Origin: Bacteroidaceae bacterium
GTDB taxonomy: Bacteria; Bacteroidota; Bacteroidia; Bacteroidales; Bacteroidaceae
Reading direction: 5' to 3'
DNA length: 54,898 nucleotides
Assembly (NCBI GenBank): GCA_024688885.1
Contig: JAILDV010000063.1
Coordinates: forward strand, 1 to 54,898
Shown here: positions 35,870-44,261 of the stretch, piece after piece
Numbering within the stretch: position 1 is the stretch's first letter
How the letters are laid out: each line of letters opens with the position of its first letter
Position numbers and translations under genes: made by a program
The notes under the pieces: model-generated
What the model was told of the DNA's origin: nothing
Seen by the model: the letters and a program-made list of their open reading frames with translations, nothing else
The model's database searches: none

Positions 35870-36784
35870 ATGAGTGTGATGATTGACAAGAACTTGCTAC
35901 ATATTACAATTGCAATGCATTTATTTCTATGGTTGTTTTGCGTTGATTCCATGAATGGGCAAACAAAGCGCGCATTGTTAATTGGTATCTCTGAATATAA
36001 CTCTACTCAATCTGATGTTTCAGATAATGATTGGGCAAATATTCATGGAGCAAACGATGTCGACTTGTTAGCAGCAACATTAAAGCAACAAAGATTCCAA
36101 ATCACAAGGATTACTAATAGGGTAGCAAAAGCTGATAGGATAAGAAGGGAAATAAAGAGGTTTGCCTTGTCATGTAAGTCTGATGATATCGTATATATCC
36201 ATTTCTCTTGTCATGGGCAGCCTGTTGAGGACATGAATGGAGATGAAGAAGATGGATGGGATGAAGCTCTTATTCCTGTTGATGCCAAAAAGGTTTATCA
36301 GAAGGGAGTGTATACTGGCGAGAAGCATATCATAGATGATGAATTGAATGGCTATTTTAGAACTATTAGAAAAAATGTTGGCCATAATGGATTTGTCTAT
36401 GTTGTTCTCGATGCTTGTCATGCAGGTTCATCTTATAGAGGTGACGAAGAGGAAGATAGTGTCATCATTCGAGGAACGGATAGTGGCTTTTCAATGTCAA
36501 GTAAACCTTATGTTCCAAGTATAGATAAACGAGGAAAAATGAAGGTGGAGAAATCAGAAACGATGGCGAATATTTGCGTTCTAGAGGCTTGTAGGTCGTA
36601 TCAGGTGAATAGTGAAATAAAAGAAAAAGGCAAATATTATGGTTCATTATCTTATTACGTAAATAAGGTTCTGCAAACAATACCATTGAGCCGTAATATA
36701 TCATGGACGGAACGAGTTACCCAACTTATGAATCAAGATACACGTTTGATACGTCAAAATCCTGTGATAGAAACTAGTCTATAA
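35870..36784 (+). CDS. Exported caspase-like (peptidase C14) protein
   Basis: 304 aa from ATG 35870; ATG 35879 and ATG 35912 are alternatives, because the leader is so short. An N-terminal hydrophobic stretch (LLHITIAMHLFLWLF) followed by a short polar region looks like a signal peptide, so the protease probably acts in the periplasm. The caspase fold starts RALLIGISEYN. The catalytic His115 is in HFSCHGQ and Cys183 in VVLDACHAGSS, so the dyad is intact. An acidic stretch (EDMNGDEEDGWDEALIP) lies between them, typical of metacaspase-type enzymes. It is the first gene of a five-gene operon, 10 nt before the sigma factor. The substrate is unknown; the anti-sigma-like protein is a candidate. Confidence 0.9.
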   Translation: MSVMIDKNLLHITIAMHLFLWLFCVDSMNGQTKRALLIGISEYNSTQSDVSDNDWANIHGANDVDLLAATLKQQRFQITRITNRVAKADRIRREIKRFALSCKSDDIVYIHFSCHGQPVEDMNGDEEDGWDEALIPVDAKKVYQKGVYTGEKHIIDDELNGYFRTIRKNVGHNGFVYVVLDACHAGSSYRGDEEEDSVIIRGTDSGFSMSSKPYVPSIDKRGKMKVEKSETMANICVLEACRSYQVNSEIKEKGKYYGSLSYYVNKVLQTIPLSRNISWTERVTQLMNQDTRLIRQNPVIETSL

Positions 36785-36794
36785 TTATTGCAAT

Positions 36795-37391
36795 ATGATT
36801 GTCAGTTTACATAGATACAAAGATGAAAAAGAACGAAAGCTAGAGAAGTTTGCCAGAGAACAATGGCAAAAAACTAGGGCTTTCCTACTAAGTCGATATT
36901 CTCTTACGGAAGATGAATGTGCTGATGTGTTTCAGGATTCGTTGGTTATTTTGTGGAAAAACATAATAGACAATAAGGTTGAAGCAGAAGGACTTGGCAT
37001 GTCAAGCTCTACATATTTTATGACAATCTGTAGAAACAAAACGATGGAATTACTGAGAAAGAAAAGCAAATATATAACTACATCGTATGAGATAAACCCA
37101 AGTAAAGAGCATTTTGATTATCAAAGTGAACAGGTTGATAAGATTTTGGCTTTGGAAGATGATAGTGAAATAGCTCAAAAGGAGAAAGAAGCCTTGGTGA
37201 GAGAAATTGTCAAGAATTTGCCATCTCCTTGCAATGAATTGTTATGGGGCTATTATGGCGATGGACACTCTATGAAAATGCTTGCAGAAATGTTTAACTA
37301 TGCCAGCGAAAATGCAGTAAAGGTGACAAAGTATCGCTGCTGTGAGAAATTCCGTTTGAGATATAGTGAAATGAGTAAGTCGTTATTCTAA
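36795..37391 (+). CDS. ECF-type RNA polymerase sigma factor
   Basis: 198 aa, the size of an extracytoplasmic-function sigma factor. Region 2 covers about residues 20-95 (LTEDECADVFQDSLVILWKN, then STYFMTICRNKTMELLRKKS). Region 4, a helix-turn-helix, covers about 135-195 (PSPCNELLWGYYGDGHSM, then LAEMFNYASENAVKVTKYRC). The linker between is acidic. It would direct RNA polymerase to a small set of promoters. The next gene, 13 nt downstream, encodes a membrane protein with the layout of an anti-sigma factor, so the pair is probably a signal-responsive switch. Confidence 0.9.
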   Translation: MIVSLHRYKDEKERKLEKFAREQWQKTRAFLLSRYSLTEDECADVFQDSLVILWKNIIDNKVEAEGLGMSSSTYFMTICRNKTMELLRKKSKYITTSYEINPSKEHFDYQSEQVDKILALEDDSEIAQKEKEALVREIVKNLPSPCNELLWGYYGDGHSMKMLAEMFNYASENAVKVTKYRCCEKFRLRYSEMSKSLF

Positions 37392-37404
37392 AACCTGAGA
37401 TATT

Positions 37405-38109
37405 ATGAATGACAACGAGAATATCGTACAAGGAAAAGATCTCCTAAATGACGAGCGAATCAGCCGTTTCATGCAAGGAATGATGGAGCCCGAAGAGGAA
37501 TCTGCATTCATGGAGGAACTGAAGAATAATGCAGATTTGCGTAATCAGGCAATTGCCCAAGCAAGACTTGTTAAGGGTATGAAGCAAGTGGATGAAGAAC
37601 TGAAAGATGCTTTACGTGAGACGGAAGAGCAAGTGATTAGGAATATTGCAAATGAGGCTGTTGGCACAAAGAAGAAATCAACTCGTTGGCTTGCTATTGC
37701 AGCATCTGTTGTGGTCATTTTCTTCGTCGGTTTCAAGTCTTACGACTACTATGATACGACCAGCCTTGGTGGGGAATATGCCAACATGTTCCCTGTATCA
37801 ACGATAATTAGAGGTGAAGCAAATGGTGATGTTGACGCAGAACTATCCACCTTGTTTAATAATGTAGCAGAAGGTAAAGATTTGGATAATACCTCCTCTC
37901 GACTCAAAACGTTATGGAAACTGTCAAAACAGGACGCCTACAACGATTATACCGATTATGCTCCATACATAGGTTGGAATTTGGCTATTGGATATTTGAA
38001 GAATTACGAAAAGGCTAAAGCAAAAGTTATTCTGATGGAAATGGCGCAAATGTATCCTAAGGGCACGGTTATGGGTGATAAGGTTATTCTATTGAAAAAT
38101 GAGTTGTAA
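37405..38109 (+). CDS. Single-pass membrane protein, probable anti-sigma factor
   Basis: 234 aa. Residues 1-94 are charged and predicted cytoplasmic; DERISRFMQGMMEPEEESAF resembles the start of zinc-free anti-sigma domains in Bacteroidota. One transmembrane helix follows (WLAIAASVVVIFFVGF, about 95-110). The C-terminal 120 residues would face the periplasm and resemble a degenerate TPR fold (YIGWNLAIGYLKNYEKAKAK). Position after an ECF sigma factor and this topology are the basis of the call. If the periplasmic proteases of the operon cut its outer domain, the sigma factor could be freed; that is inference. Confidence 0.7.
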   Translation: MNDNENIVQGKDLLNDERISRFMQGMMEPEEESAFMEELKNNADLRNQAIAQARLVKGMKQVDEELKDALRETEEQVIRNIANEAVGTKKKSTRWLAIAASVVVIFFVGFKSYDYYDTTSLGGEYANMFPVSTIIRGEANGDVDAELSTLFNNVAEGKDLDNTSSRLKTLWKLSKQDAYNDYTDYAPYIGWNLAIGYLKNYEKAKAKVILMEMAQMYPKGTVMGDKVILLKNEL

Positions 38110-38119
38110 TCGTTACTCT

Positions 38120-39508
38120 ATGGCAAAGTATGTGAAAATAATCCTTTTTATTGCTTTTTTGTTAATTAAGCATATTAGCATAGCTCAAACACTTTCTTTG
38201 GGTGAAATAACTGCTAAAGCTGATAAATTGATTGGTGAATATAAGGATAAAGAGGCATTGGAAATACTTGAAAATGTAGACATTGATATTTATAAAAATG
38301 AAGATGAAGTAAAATTGGCTTCTTTCTATTTTGTTAAAGCAACAGCTTATGACCTAAATGAAGATTCAAACAACAGCGTAAAATCGTTCGAGAAAGCCTG
38401 TGATTATTACGAAAAGGCAGGAATTACTTATGATCGCTATTTACAATCTTTGCAAAGTTTAGGATGTCTTTATTATAAATTAGGAGATTTATCTTCATCT
38501 GAAAAGTGTTATAAGAAGATTATAATATATGGAACACCTTCCCAACTATTTAAAAATGACGAATTGAATGATTTGGATTTCGTGTCTAATGCTTTTTATA
38601 ATTTAGGTATTATTTATGTAGATAGAGATGAATATGATATGGCGGAAAAGTGTTTGCCAAAAGTCATGCAAAAAAGTATTGTTTCCCATGAAAAAGCCCA
38701 AAATTCTTTGTATAATTATCTATTTAATAGATTATTTTCAAAATCCATAGAATTTCGTAAGGATGAGAAATATGAAGATGCAATAGCAATCTTTGACAAG
38801 TTACTATCTTTAATTGAATGGTATAGTGGTAGATTAAACGAGGTGTTCATACAGATTTCGTTTGACAAAGCACTTGTTTTGGGTTACAATCTCGGATTAT
38901 ACAAAGAAGCTATTCCTATTTTAAAATATAATACGGAAATTAGGAACTTAATAGAATCCCCCAATAGAGACATCTGCTCTTCATATTGTTTCCTTACGAT
39001 GTTTTTATTAGCATCAAAAGAATATGATAAAGTTCAAGATGTCCTAACAAATGGATTTGATTACTTGAAAGAGGCAAATTTTACAGATTATCCTCCTCAT
39101 ATGTTATATAGGTTTGCTGGTAATGGCTCATATGATACTAATGACTATTCCACAGCGATATCTTATTATGAAAAATATATTGATAGTAATAATCCCAAGG
39201 AAGGTGCTACAAACTATGAGGAAATCGTAAACATGTTAAGTGTCGCTTATATTCTTTCTGATTATCCTGATAAAGCCCAGAAACTCTTGAAGTCATTTCT
39301 CAAAGATAATGAAGACGCGATGATTGAAACCAATCCTACTATTCTTGCAAATATTTATCACAACTTAGGTCGCTCTATGATGTTGGTAAGAAGTTATAAA
39401 GATGCCCTTATCTATCTAAATAAGAGTAAAGATTTACAAATGAAACTATATGGAGAGGTGACTAGCCGTACAAGTGATTATATAAATGAATGTGTTAATC
39501 ATAAATGA
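38120..39508 (+). CDS. Exported TPR-repeat protein
   Basis: 462 aa from ATG 38120, 10 nt after the previous stop. An ATG at 38099 would overlap the previous gene and put extra residues before the signal peptide. The signal peptide is MAKYVKIILFIAFLLIKHIS. Most of the rest is tetratricopeptide-like helices (for example YDRYLQSLQSLGCLYYKLGD and NAFYNLGIIYVDRDEYDMAE). Such repeats bind other proteins. It ends 4 nt inside the CHAT gene start (ATGA), so the two are translationally coupled and probably work together. Confidence 0.85.
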   Translation: MAKYVKIILFIAFLLIKHISIAQTLSLGEITAKADKLIGEYKDKEALEILENVDIDIYKNEDEVKLASFYFVKATAYDLNEDSNNSVKSFEKACDYYEKAGITYDRYLQSLQSLGCLYYKLGDLSSSEKCYKKIIIYGTPSQLFKNDELNDLDFVSNAFYNLGIIYVDRDEYDMAEKCLPKVMQKSIVSHEKAQNSLYNYLFNRLFSKSIEFRKDEKYEDAIAIFDKLLSLIEWYSGRLNEVFIQISFDKALVLGYNLGLYKEAIPILKYNTEIRNLIESPNRDICSSYCFLTMFLLASKEYDKVQDVLTNGFDYLKEANFTDYPPHMLYRFAGNGSYDTNDYSTAISYYEKYIDSNNPKEGATNYEEIVNMLSVAYILSDYPDKAQKLLKSFLKDNEDAMIETNPTILANIYHNLGRSMMLVRSYKDALIYLNKSKDLQMKLYGEVTSRTSDYINECVNHK

Positions 39509-42087
39509 AGCAGATAACAACAATATTATTTCTTTTATTAGTATGTCTGACAATATCTTCTCAGGCAACAAAAGATTATGACTATAGAATAAAAAATGGT
39601 AAGTTGACCTATAAAGAATGTGAAATACTTGTAGAGTCTGGTGATACAAAATCCGCTCTGCCATCACTTTATAATCTCCTTGACGAATATGAAAAGAATC
39701 TAACGACTGAAATAGAAAGTTATCTTAAGATTGTTTGTTGGATTGATGAATACTACAATAGAATAGGCAATATTTCTTTATCATATAAGTTGTTGAATAG
39801 AGCAGATGATTTTAAAAAATCTATAAATTATAATAAGAATACTCCCGTAGTAAGGGAACTCTTTTTAAGAATGGGGCGCAATGAGTCCGCACTTAAATCG
39901 TATAATGATGCTCTTCATTATTATATGACAGTGCAGTTGATGTGTAATCAAGTCAATGATATAAGTGATTTTTATATTGGATTGCTTTGTAACATTTCAA
40001 TTGTATATCAAAACATGGATGAAATTCTTTTGGCAGATATTTATGTTGAGGAGGCAAAAGAATTGTATGAGAAAATGTATGGTAACCTTTATGAAAAAAG
40101 AGATACAAAAGATTATTTGCAAGTTTATATATTGGCAATTTATGGGCGGCTTTGTTTTATGATGAAGAATTGGGACGAAGCAGAGAAAGCCGGTTCGTTT
40201 ATTTTAAACCTTTCTGATGATTATCAAATAGATAATACTACAATAGCAATAGTTCATAATAACTTGGCAGAGATGTTGTTGTGTCAAAACCGAATTGAAG
40301 GAAGTCTCATACATTTACAACAAATTAGGAATCCAAATGCAGAATTAGATAAACTCGTATATCAAAATTTAGCTTGGAATCATTTATTACTAGGGAATTA
40401 TATAGATGCAACTGCATGTCTGAAACAATTCAATACTGCTGCTAGGAAAAACGTGGCTCGCGTTTTCTCGACTTTCTCAGAAATGAATCGCGAGAATTAC
40501 TGGGATCAGTATGGAATAGAAATGGTTGGGTTAAACAATATGGTTGCATATAAAACACAAAATCCTGATGCAATAATTCAAGCATATAATAATACCCTTT
40601 TCTGTAAGTCGCTTTTACTTGGAACAACAAGTGCTCTAAAAGAATATATAAGTGACTCTAATGACCCAAAACTAAAGCAGAACTATAATGAGTACTTGAA
40701 ATATAGAGAATCTTTATCATACAAAACCAATGATAGTATAACGAAAGAAAAAATTGCGCATGATTTAGTTCGCAAAGAAGAAGAAATACTTAGTTCTATA
40801 AAAGGGCTTGATAAACTCATAGAAAAAAACTGTGGAACTTGGAATAATATAGCTAACATCTTGGAGGAGAATGAAGCTGCGATAGAATTTTGTTATATTG
40901 TCACAATGGATTCTATTACAAATGCAAAGGACTACTATGGTGCTTTTATTATTCGGAAAGAATATACTTCACCGCGATTGATTCTTTTAGGTAGTGTAAA
41001 TGATGTTGAGGAGATTACGCAAGGTGTAGATGGTGACATTTTTAGTATCAATGATTTTTATACATCCACAAAGCACAGAGATTTATACAAACTAACATGG
41101 GCAAATATTGAACCATACTTAAAAGACTGTTCTACTATCTATTATTCAACAACGGGACAACTATCAAATATAAATTACGATATTGTTCATGATACAAATG
41201 GTATAGCGTTATGTGATAAGTTCAAATTGGTTAGAGTTTCTTCCACAAATAAAATCTCAAAAGTAAAAGAAACAGATAAACCTACTTTTAATAGTTCTGT
41301 TTTATATGGAGGAATAAAATATAACGAGACATTGGCTGAAATGACAAGGCAAAGTGAACAATATACAGATGGTTCCAGTCCCTCTGTTGTTGATGGACTA
41401 GTAGCATTGCGCTCTATAAGTAATAGAGGCAACTGGGGCGAATTAAATGCCACAAAAGATGAAATTTCAAAGATACAAGACATCCTAAAAAAGAATGGAG
41501 TTTCCACCATAATTATGACGGAAACATCTGCGAATGAAGAATCTTTTAAGGCATTAAGTGGGAAATCGCCTAATATCATACATCTGGCAACCCACGGCTA
41601 TTTTATTAGTTCAAGAGAAAAAGCATCAGTTAGTTCTTTTTTAAGTCAAATAACTCCATATTCAGAGAAAGAACGATATATGCAATGGAGCGGATTGTTA
41701 ATGGCTGGTGCAAATAATGCATGGAATGGCAAATTTGCATTGGAGAACGTTGAAGATGGTATATTAACTGCCGACGAGATTTCAAGATTGGATTTGTCAA
41801 ACACACAATTGGTCGTGTTGTCTGCCTGTGAGACTGCTAAAGGAGTCATCGATCCAGTAGATGGAGTCTATGGCTTACAGTTAGCATTTAAGAAGGCTGG
41901 TGTAGGAACAATTGTGATGAGTTTGTGGAAAGTTCCTGACGAGGTAACATCATTACTGATGAATTCATTCTATGCAGCCTTAATCAGTGGCAACGAAAAG
42001 CATGATTCATTAAAGAAGGCTATGTATGAGGTTCGAAAAAAGTATAAAGATCCTTATTATTGGGCGGGTTTTATAATGTTGGATTAA
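39505..42087 (+). CDS. Exported TPR-CHAT protease
   Basis: 860 aa. It has a signal peptide (MKQITTILFLLLVCLTISSQ), then TPR-like helical repeats to about residue 400, then a charged segment, then a C-terminal CHAT domain. CHAT belongs to the caspase/separase clan: the catalytic His697 is in IIHLATHGYF and Cys775 in LVVLSACETA, both present. The closing blocks YGLQLAFKKAGVGTIVMSLW and KDPYYWAGFIML are standard. It is the last gene of the operon and the second caspase-clan protease in it. In type III-E CRISPR a TPR-CHAT protein cleaves an anti-sigma-like partner, but that one is cytoplasmic and RNA-guided; this one appears to be exported. Confidence 0.92.
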   Translation: MKQITTILFLLLVCLTISSQATKDYDYRIKNGKLTYKECEILVESGDTKSALPSLYNLLDEYEKNLTTEIESYLKIVCWIDEYYNRIGNISLSYKLLNRADDFKKSINYNKNTPVVRELFLRMGRNESALKSYNDALHYYMTVQLMCNQVNDISDFYIGLLCNISIVYQNMDEILLADIYVEEAKELYEKMYGNLYEKRDTKDYLQVYILAIYGRLCFMMKNWDEAEKAGSFILNLSDDYQIDNTTIAIVHNNLAEMLLCQNRIEGSLIHLQQIRNPNAELDKLVYQNLAWNHLLLGNYIDATACLKQFNTAARKNVARVFSTFSEMNRENYWDQYGIEMVGLNNMVAYKTQNPDAIIQAYNNTLFCKSLLLGTTSALKEYISDSNDPKLKQNYNEYLKYRESLSYKTNDSITKEKIAHDLVRKEEEILSSIKGLDKLIEKNCGTWNNIANILEENEAAIEFCYIVTMDSITNAKDYYGAFIIRKEYTSPRLILLGSVNDVEEITQGVDGDIFSINDFYTSTKHRDLYKLTWANIEPYLKDCSTIYYSTTGQLSNINYDIVHDTNGIALCDKFKLVRVSSTNKISKVKETDKPTFNSSVLYGGIKYNETLAEMTRQSEQYTDGSSPSVVDGLVALRSISNRGNWGELNATKDEISKIQDILKKNGVSTIIMTETSANEESFKALSGKSPNIIHLATHGYFISSREKASVSSFLSQITPYSEKERYMQWSGLLMAGANNAWNGKFALENVEDGILTADEISRLDLSNTQLVVLSACETAKGVIDPVDGVYGLQLAFKKAGVGTIVMSLWKVPDEVTSLLMNSFYAALISGNEKHDSLKKAMYEVRKKYKDPYYWAGFIMLD

Positions 42088-42102
42088 ATTTTCGTATTAT
42101 TA

Positions 42103-42133
42103 TTTGATAAATCGATTTTATTTCATACCTTTG
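42103..42133 (+). promoter_or_regulatory. Promoter after the CHAT gene
   Basis: TTTG at 42103-42106, 19 nt, TACCTTTG at 42126-42133, a complete consensus match. It starts a separate transcription unit for the small genes downstream. Confidence 0.75.
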
Positions 42134-42210
42134 CATTGAATTCGCCGTTCTTTATAAAAGGTTCTTTTATAGATAGTTGTGGTACTAGTAATGGTATAAC
42201 TTTTGCTTGT

Positions 42211-42360
42211 ATGAAAGTTGATGATAATGGCTTTACTCCTTGCCCAAATGATGAAATAAATGCTCAAATAGAAAGAGATGAGAATGGTTTTACTTGGGTC
42301 TATAAAGGAAAAGAACATGGTTATGATAGCTGGTATGGAATACCACCAGAATCTTTATAG
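42211..42360 (+). CDS. Small hypothetical protein
   Basis: 49 aa from ATG 42211 (MKVDDNGFTPCPNDEIN...). The same frame is open back to TTG 42136, but the predicted transcript starts near 42139, so that start is unlikely. The sequence is acidic, with repeated DDNGF and DENGF, aromatic residues and no signal peptide. I do not recognise it. The frame before the ATG (FIDSCGTSNGITFAC) also looks protein-like, so it may be the tail of a longer broken gene. Confidence 0.4.
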   Translation: MKVDDNGFTPCPNDEINAQIERDENGFTWVYKGKEHGYDSWYGIPPESL

Positions 42361-42444
42361 GTAATAATCGTGTAATTATATATTTAATGATGGAGGGGAT
42401 GCTCTTCACTATTATTTTATTAGAGGTTCTTGTTAATCTTTTGG

Positions 42445-42456
42445 TGCCATATGGCA
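42445..42456. promoter_or_regulatory. 12-bp perfect palindrome TGCCATATGGCA
   Basis: It lies 39 nt before the gene at 42495 and is a candidate operator. No more can be said. Confidence 0.3.
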
Positions 42457-42494
42457 TAAACGTATAGAAACAAATAATTATTAAATTTTAAAGT

Positions 42495-42878
42495 ATGAAA
42501 AGTATATATCTTACCCCGTTTGTGTTCAGAGCGACTCGTTATGAAAAGTATAATGACGGTATTTGTATAGGCCAACAGAATGTTGACATTCAAATCGTCT
42601 CTAAAGTGATTAATAATTGTGCCATGTTTCACTTGGAAGGGAATATGCCCATGAATATGAAACGCAATTTTGGGCTACCAGTGTTTGGTGTTGAACGTGG
42701 CGACATTCTTGAAGATCGTATTATGTATGGTCGCCTTCCTGATGGTTATAGTTGGCAAGACCCTACAGATCCCCTTGTCTGTGAAATCTTTGCCAACAAA
42801 ACATGTATTCGATTTGCCATGCTCAGCCCATTGAGGATTATTGAGTTTACTGGCTATTTCGAGTTGATAGGTGAATAA
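42495..42878 (+). CDS. Hypothetical protein
   Basis: 127 aa, no signal peptide or membrane segment, mixed beta-type composition (for example VERGDILEDRIMYGRLPDGY). I do not recognise a family. It is followed by a strong hairpin with a T-run, so it is the last gene of its unit. Codon use is AT-rich like the rest of the island. Confidence 0.6.
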   Translation: MKSIYLTPFVFRATRYEKYNDGICIGQQNVDIQIVSKVINNCAMFHLEGNMPMNMKRNFGLPVFGVERGDILEDRIMYGRLPDGYSWQDPTDPLVCEIFANKTCIRFAMLSPLRIIEFTGYFELIGE

Positions 42879-42932
42879 CTCACTCTCAATCACAATAACT
42901 TTCCATAAGTATGTAAATCATACGGCGCTAGT

Positions 42933-42968
42933 AAGATGGTCTGTTGAGAAACGCACCATCTTTTTTTC
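42933..42968 (+). terminator. Terminator after the hypothetical gene at 42495
   Basis: AAGATGGT (42933-42940) pairs with ACCATCTT (42955-42962), followed by a run of T to 42967. Confidence 0.75.
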
Positions 42969-43060
42969 GTAAAAAAATCCGATGAGTTGTTAACCTTTCC
43001 ATTATTACTGTCATTAAGGGTAGAAACAAACATTAGTATTCACACTTAAAAACAAAAATT

Positions 43061-43231
43061 ATGGAAACTAAAACTCGTTACACAGTGGTAAACAAAAGAG
43101 GTGAAGAACTCTATCATGCTGATAGTTTCTTTGGATTTATTGGAAACACCATTCTGGTACAATTTCTGGGATGCATAGTAATATGTGTTATAGGCGCAAT
43201 TATTTGTGGCATTGCATCAATGTTCAATTAA
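43061..43231 (+). CDS. Small membrane protein
   Basis: 56 aa (METKTRYTVVNKRGEELYHA...), ending in one long hydrophobic segment (ILVQFLGCIVICVIGAIICG). The N-terminal 25 residues are charged. The start is an ATG preceded by an A-rich stretch typical of Bacteroidota translation starts. I do not recognise a family. It overlaps no other real gene and stops 31 nt before a lipoprotein gene, so the two are probably cotranscribed. Confidence 0.6.
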   Translation: METKTRYTVVNKRGEELYHADSFFGFIGNTILVQFLGCIVICVIGAIICGIASMFN

Positions 43232-43262
43232 CATAGTCCAAATAGGATATATAGAAAGGAAA

Positions 43263-43985
43263 ATGGATAAGAAAAAGATTATGCTATTGTTCATGATGGG
43301 ATGTACATTGCTCTCGTGCCGTCAATCTTCCTCTAATACACGCCCTGTAGTGCTAATGGAACCAGAAGACACTTTACCGACAGATGAAGAAGTGTTGGGC
43401 GAATTAAATAATGACGTTCCTATGGAAGAAACAATGGGTGATGAAGAACAGATTCCACTTGAATATACAAATAGGAAGATTGATGCCTATGTTCCACAAA
43501 ACGATCAGGAAAGGAATTTGTTGTCGGACCTCCATGAATTGGAAGAGGCACAAGCTAATTTGGATTATAAGAAAGTTGTGAGTTTGTGTTATCCAGATTT
43601 CTTCAAACTGTTGCAAGAGAAAGTACCAGAAAAATCTATTGATGAATTAAAAAAGGTGTATGAGGAGCATCTTGAGATGACTTTAGAAGCATGGAATAAT
43701 GAATTCTTGGATTCATGGCAGAATGCAAAGAGAGCTGGTGTATGTGTTACAGATATTAAGAATCGTGTAAGAGAAGGCAACAAATTGCTTTACCTGTATG
43801 AGTATCATACGGTTTTATATTCAGACTCCAGTTGTATATACAAACAAGAAGCGGAATATTCTGTTGCTGTTTCTCTGAATAATGGAAAGAAGTGGTATAG
43901 TACGCCCAATGGGATAAACGATCTGTGGGAAATATTAAGCTATAGTTTTAGTGAACAATCAATTGACCAAGTTTTAAGAAAATAG
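43263..43985 (+). CDS. Lipoprotein of unknown function
   Basis: 240 aa from ATG 43263; the frame is open to 43206, but that overlaps the small membrane protein and spoils the signal. MDKKKIMLLFMMGCTLLSC is a lipoprotein signal with cleavage before the Cys of LLSC. The mature part starts with a long acidic, disordered stretch (EPEDTLPTDEEVLGEL), followed by an alpha-beta domain with a helical region (SDLHELEEAQANLDYKKV) that fits the pattern of NTF2-like secreted domains. I do not recognise a specific family. It stops 3 nt before the next gene. Confidence 0.7.
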   Translation: MDKKKIMLLFMMGCTLLSCRQSSSNTRPVVLMEPEDTLPTDEEVLGELNNDVPMEETMGDEEQIPLEYTNRKIDAYVPQNDQERNLLSDLHELEEAQANLDYKKVVSLCYPDFFKLLQEKVPEKSIDELKKVYEEHLEMTLEAWNNEFLDSWQNAKRAGVCVTDIKNRVREGNKLLYLYEYHTVLYSDSSCIYKQEAEYSVAVSLNNGKKWYSTPNGINDLWEILSYSFSEQSIDQVLRK

Positions 43986-43988
43986 ATT

Positions 43989-44213
43989 ATGGGACTAACA
44001 GTTGTTGTATTATTGGTAATTGCCGCTATTGTAGCAGCGATTAATATCAAAGCACAAGATAATGCTTATAAGTCATCAGGAAAAGAATCGGATAAAGTTG
44101 GAGCGGGGTCTATCATAGTATGGATTATAGTTTCTATCATATTCGTCTTTGGATGTTTTGGGAATCTCATTGGAGCATGCGGAAGAGATTTAAGTGAAAT
44201 AGGAGGTAGATAA
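43989..44213 (+). CDS. Small two-span membrane protein
   Basis: 74 aa. One hydrophobic segment is at the start (LTVVVLLVIAAIVAAI) and one near the end (SIIVWIIVSIIFVFGCFGNL). They are joined by a polar loop of about 25 residues. It is directly after the lipoprotein gene (3 nt), so they are cotranscribed. No family is recognised. Confidence 0.6.
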   Translation: MGLTVVVLLVIAAIVAAINIKAQDNAYKSSGKESDKVGAGSIIVWIIVSIIFVFGCFGNLIGACGRDLSEIGGR

Positions 44214-44261
44214 TGTTTTCGTTTGTAAACACTTTACAATTCTCTAAATCCTCTTAAAAAC

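Noticed and set aside
35870-42087. Type III-E CRISPR craspase locus
   Set aside because: No gRAMP effector, repeat array or csx30-like order is nearby; the CHAT protein has a signal peptide. Only the protease/anti-sigma logic is similar.
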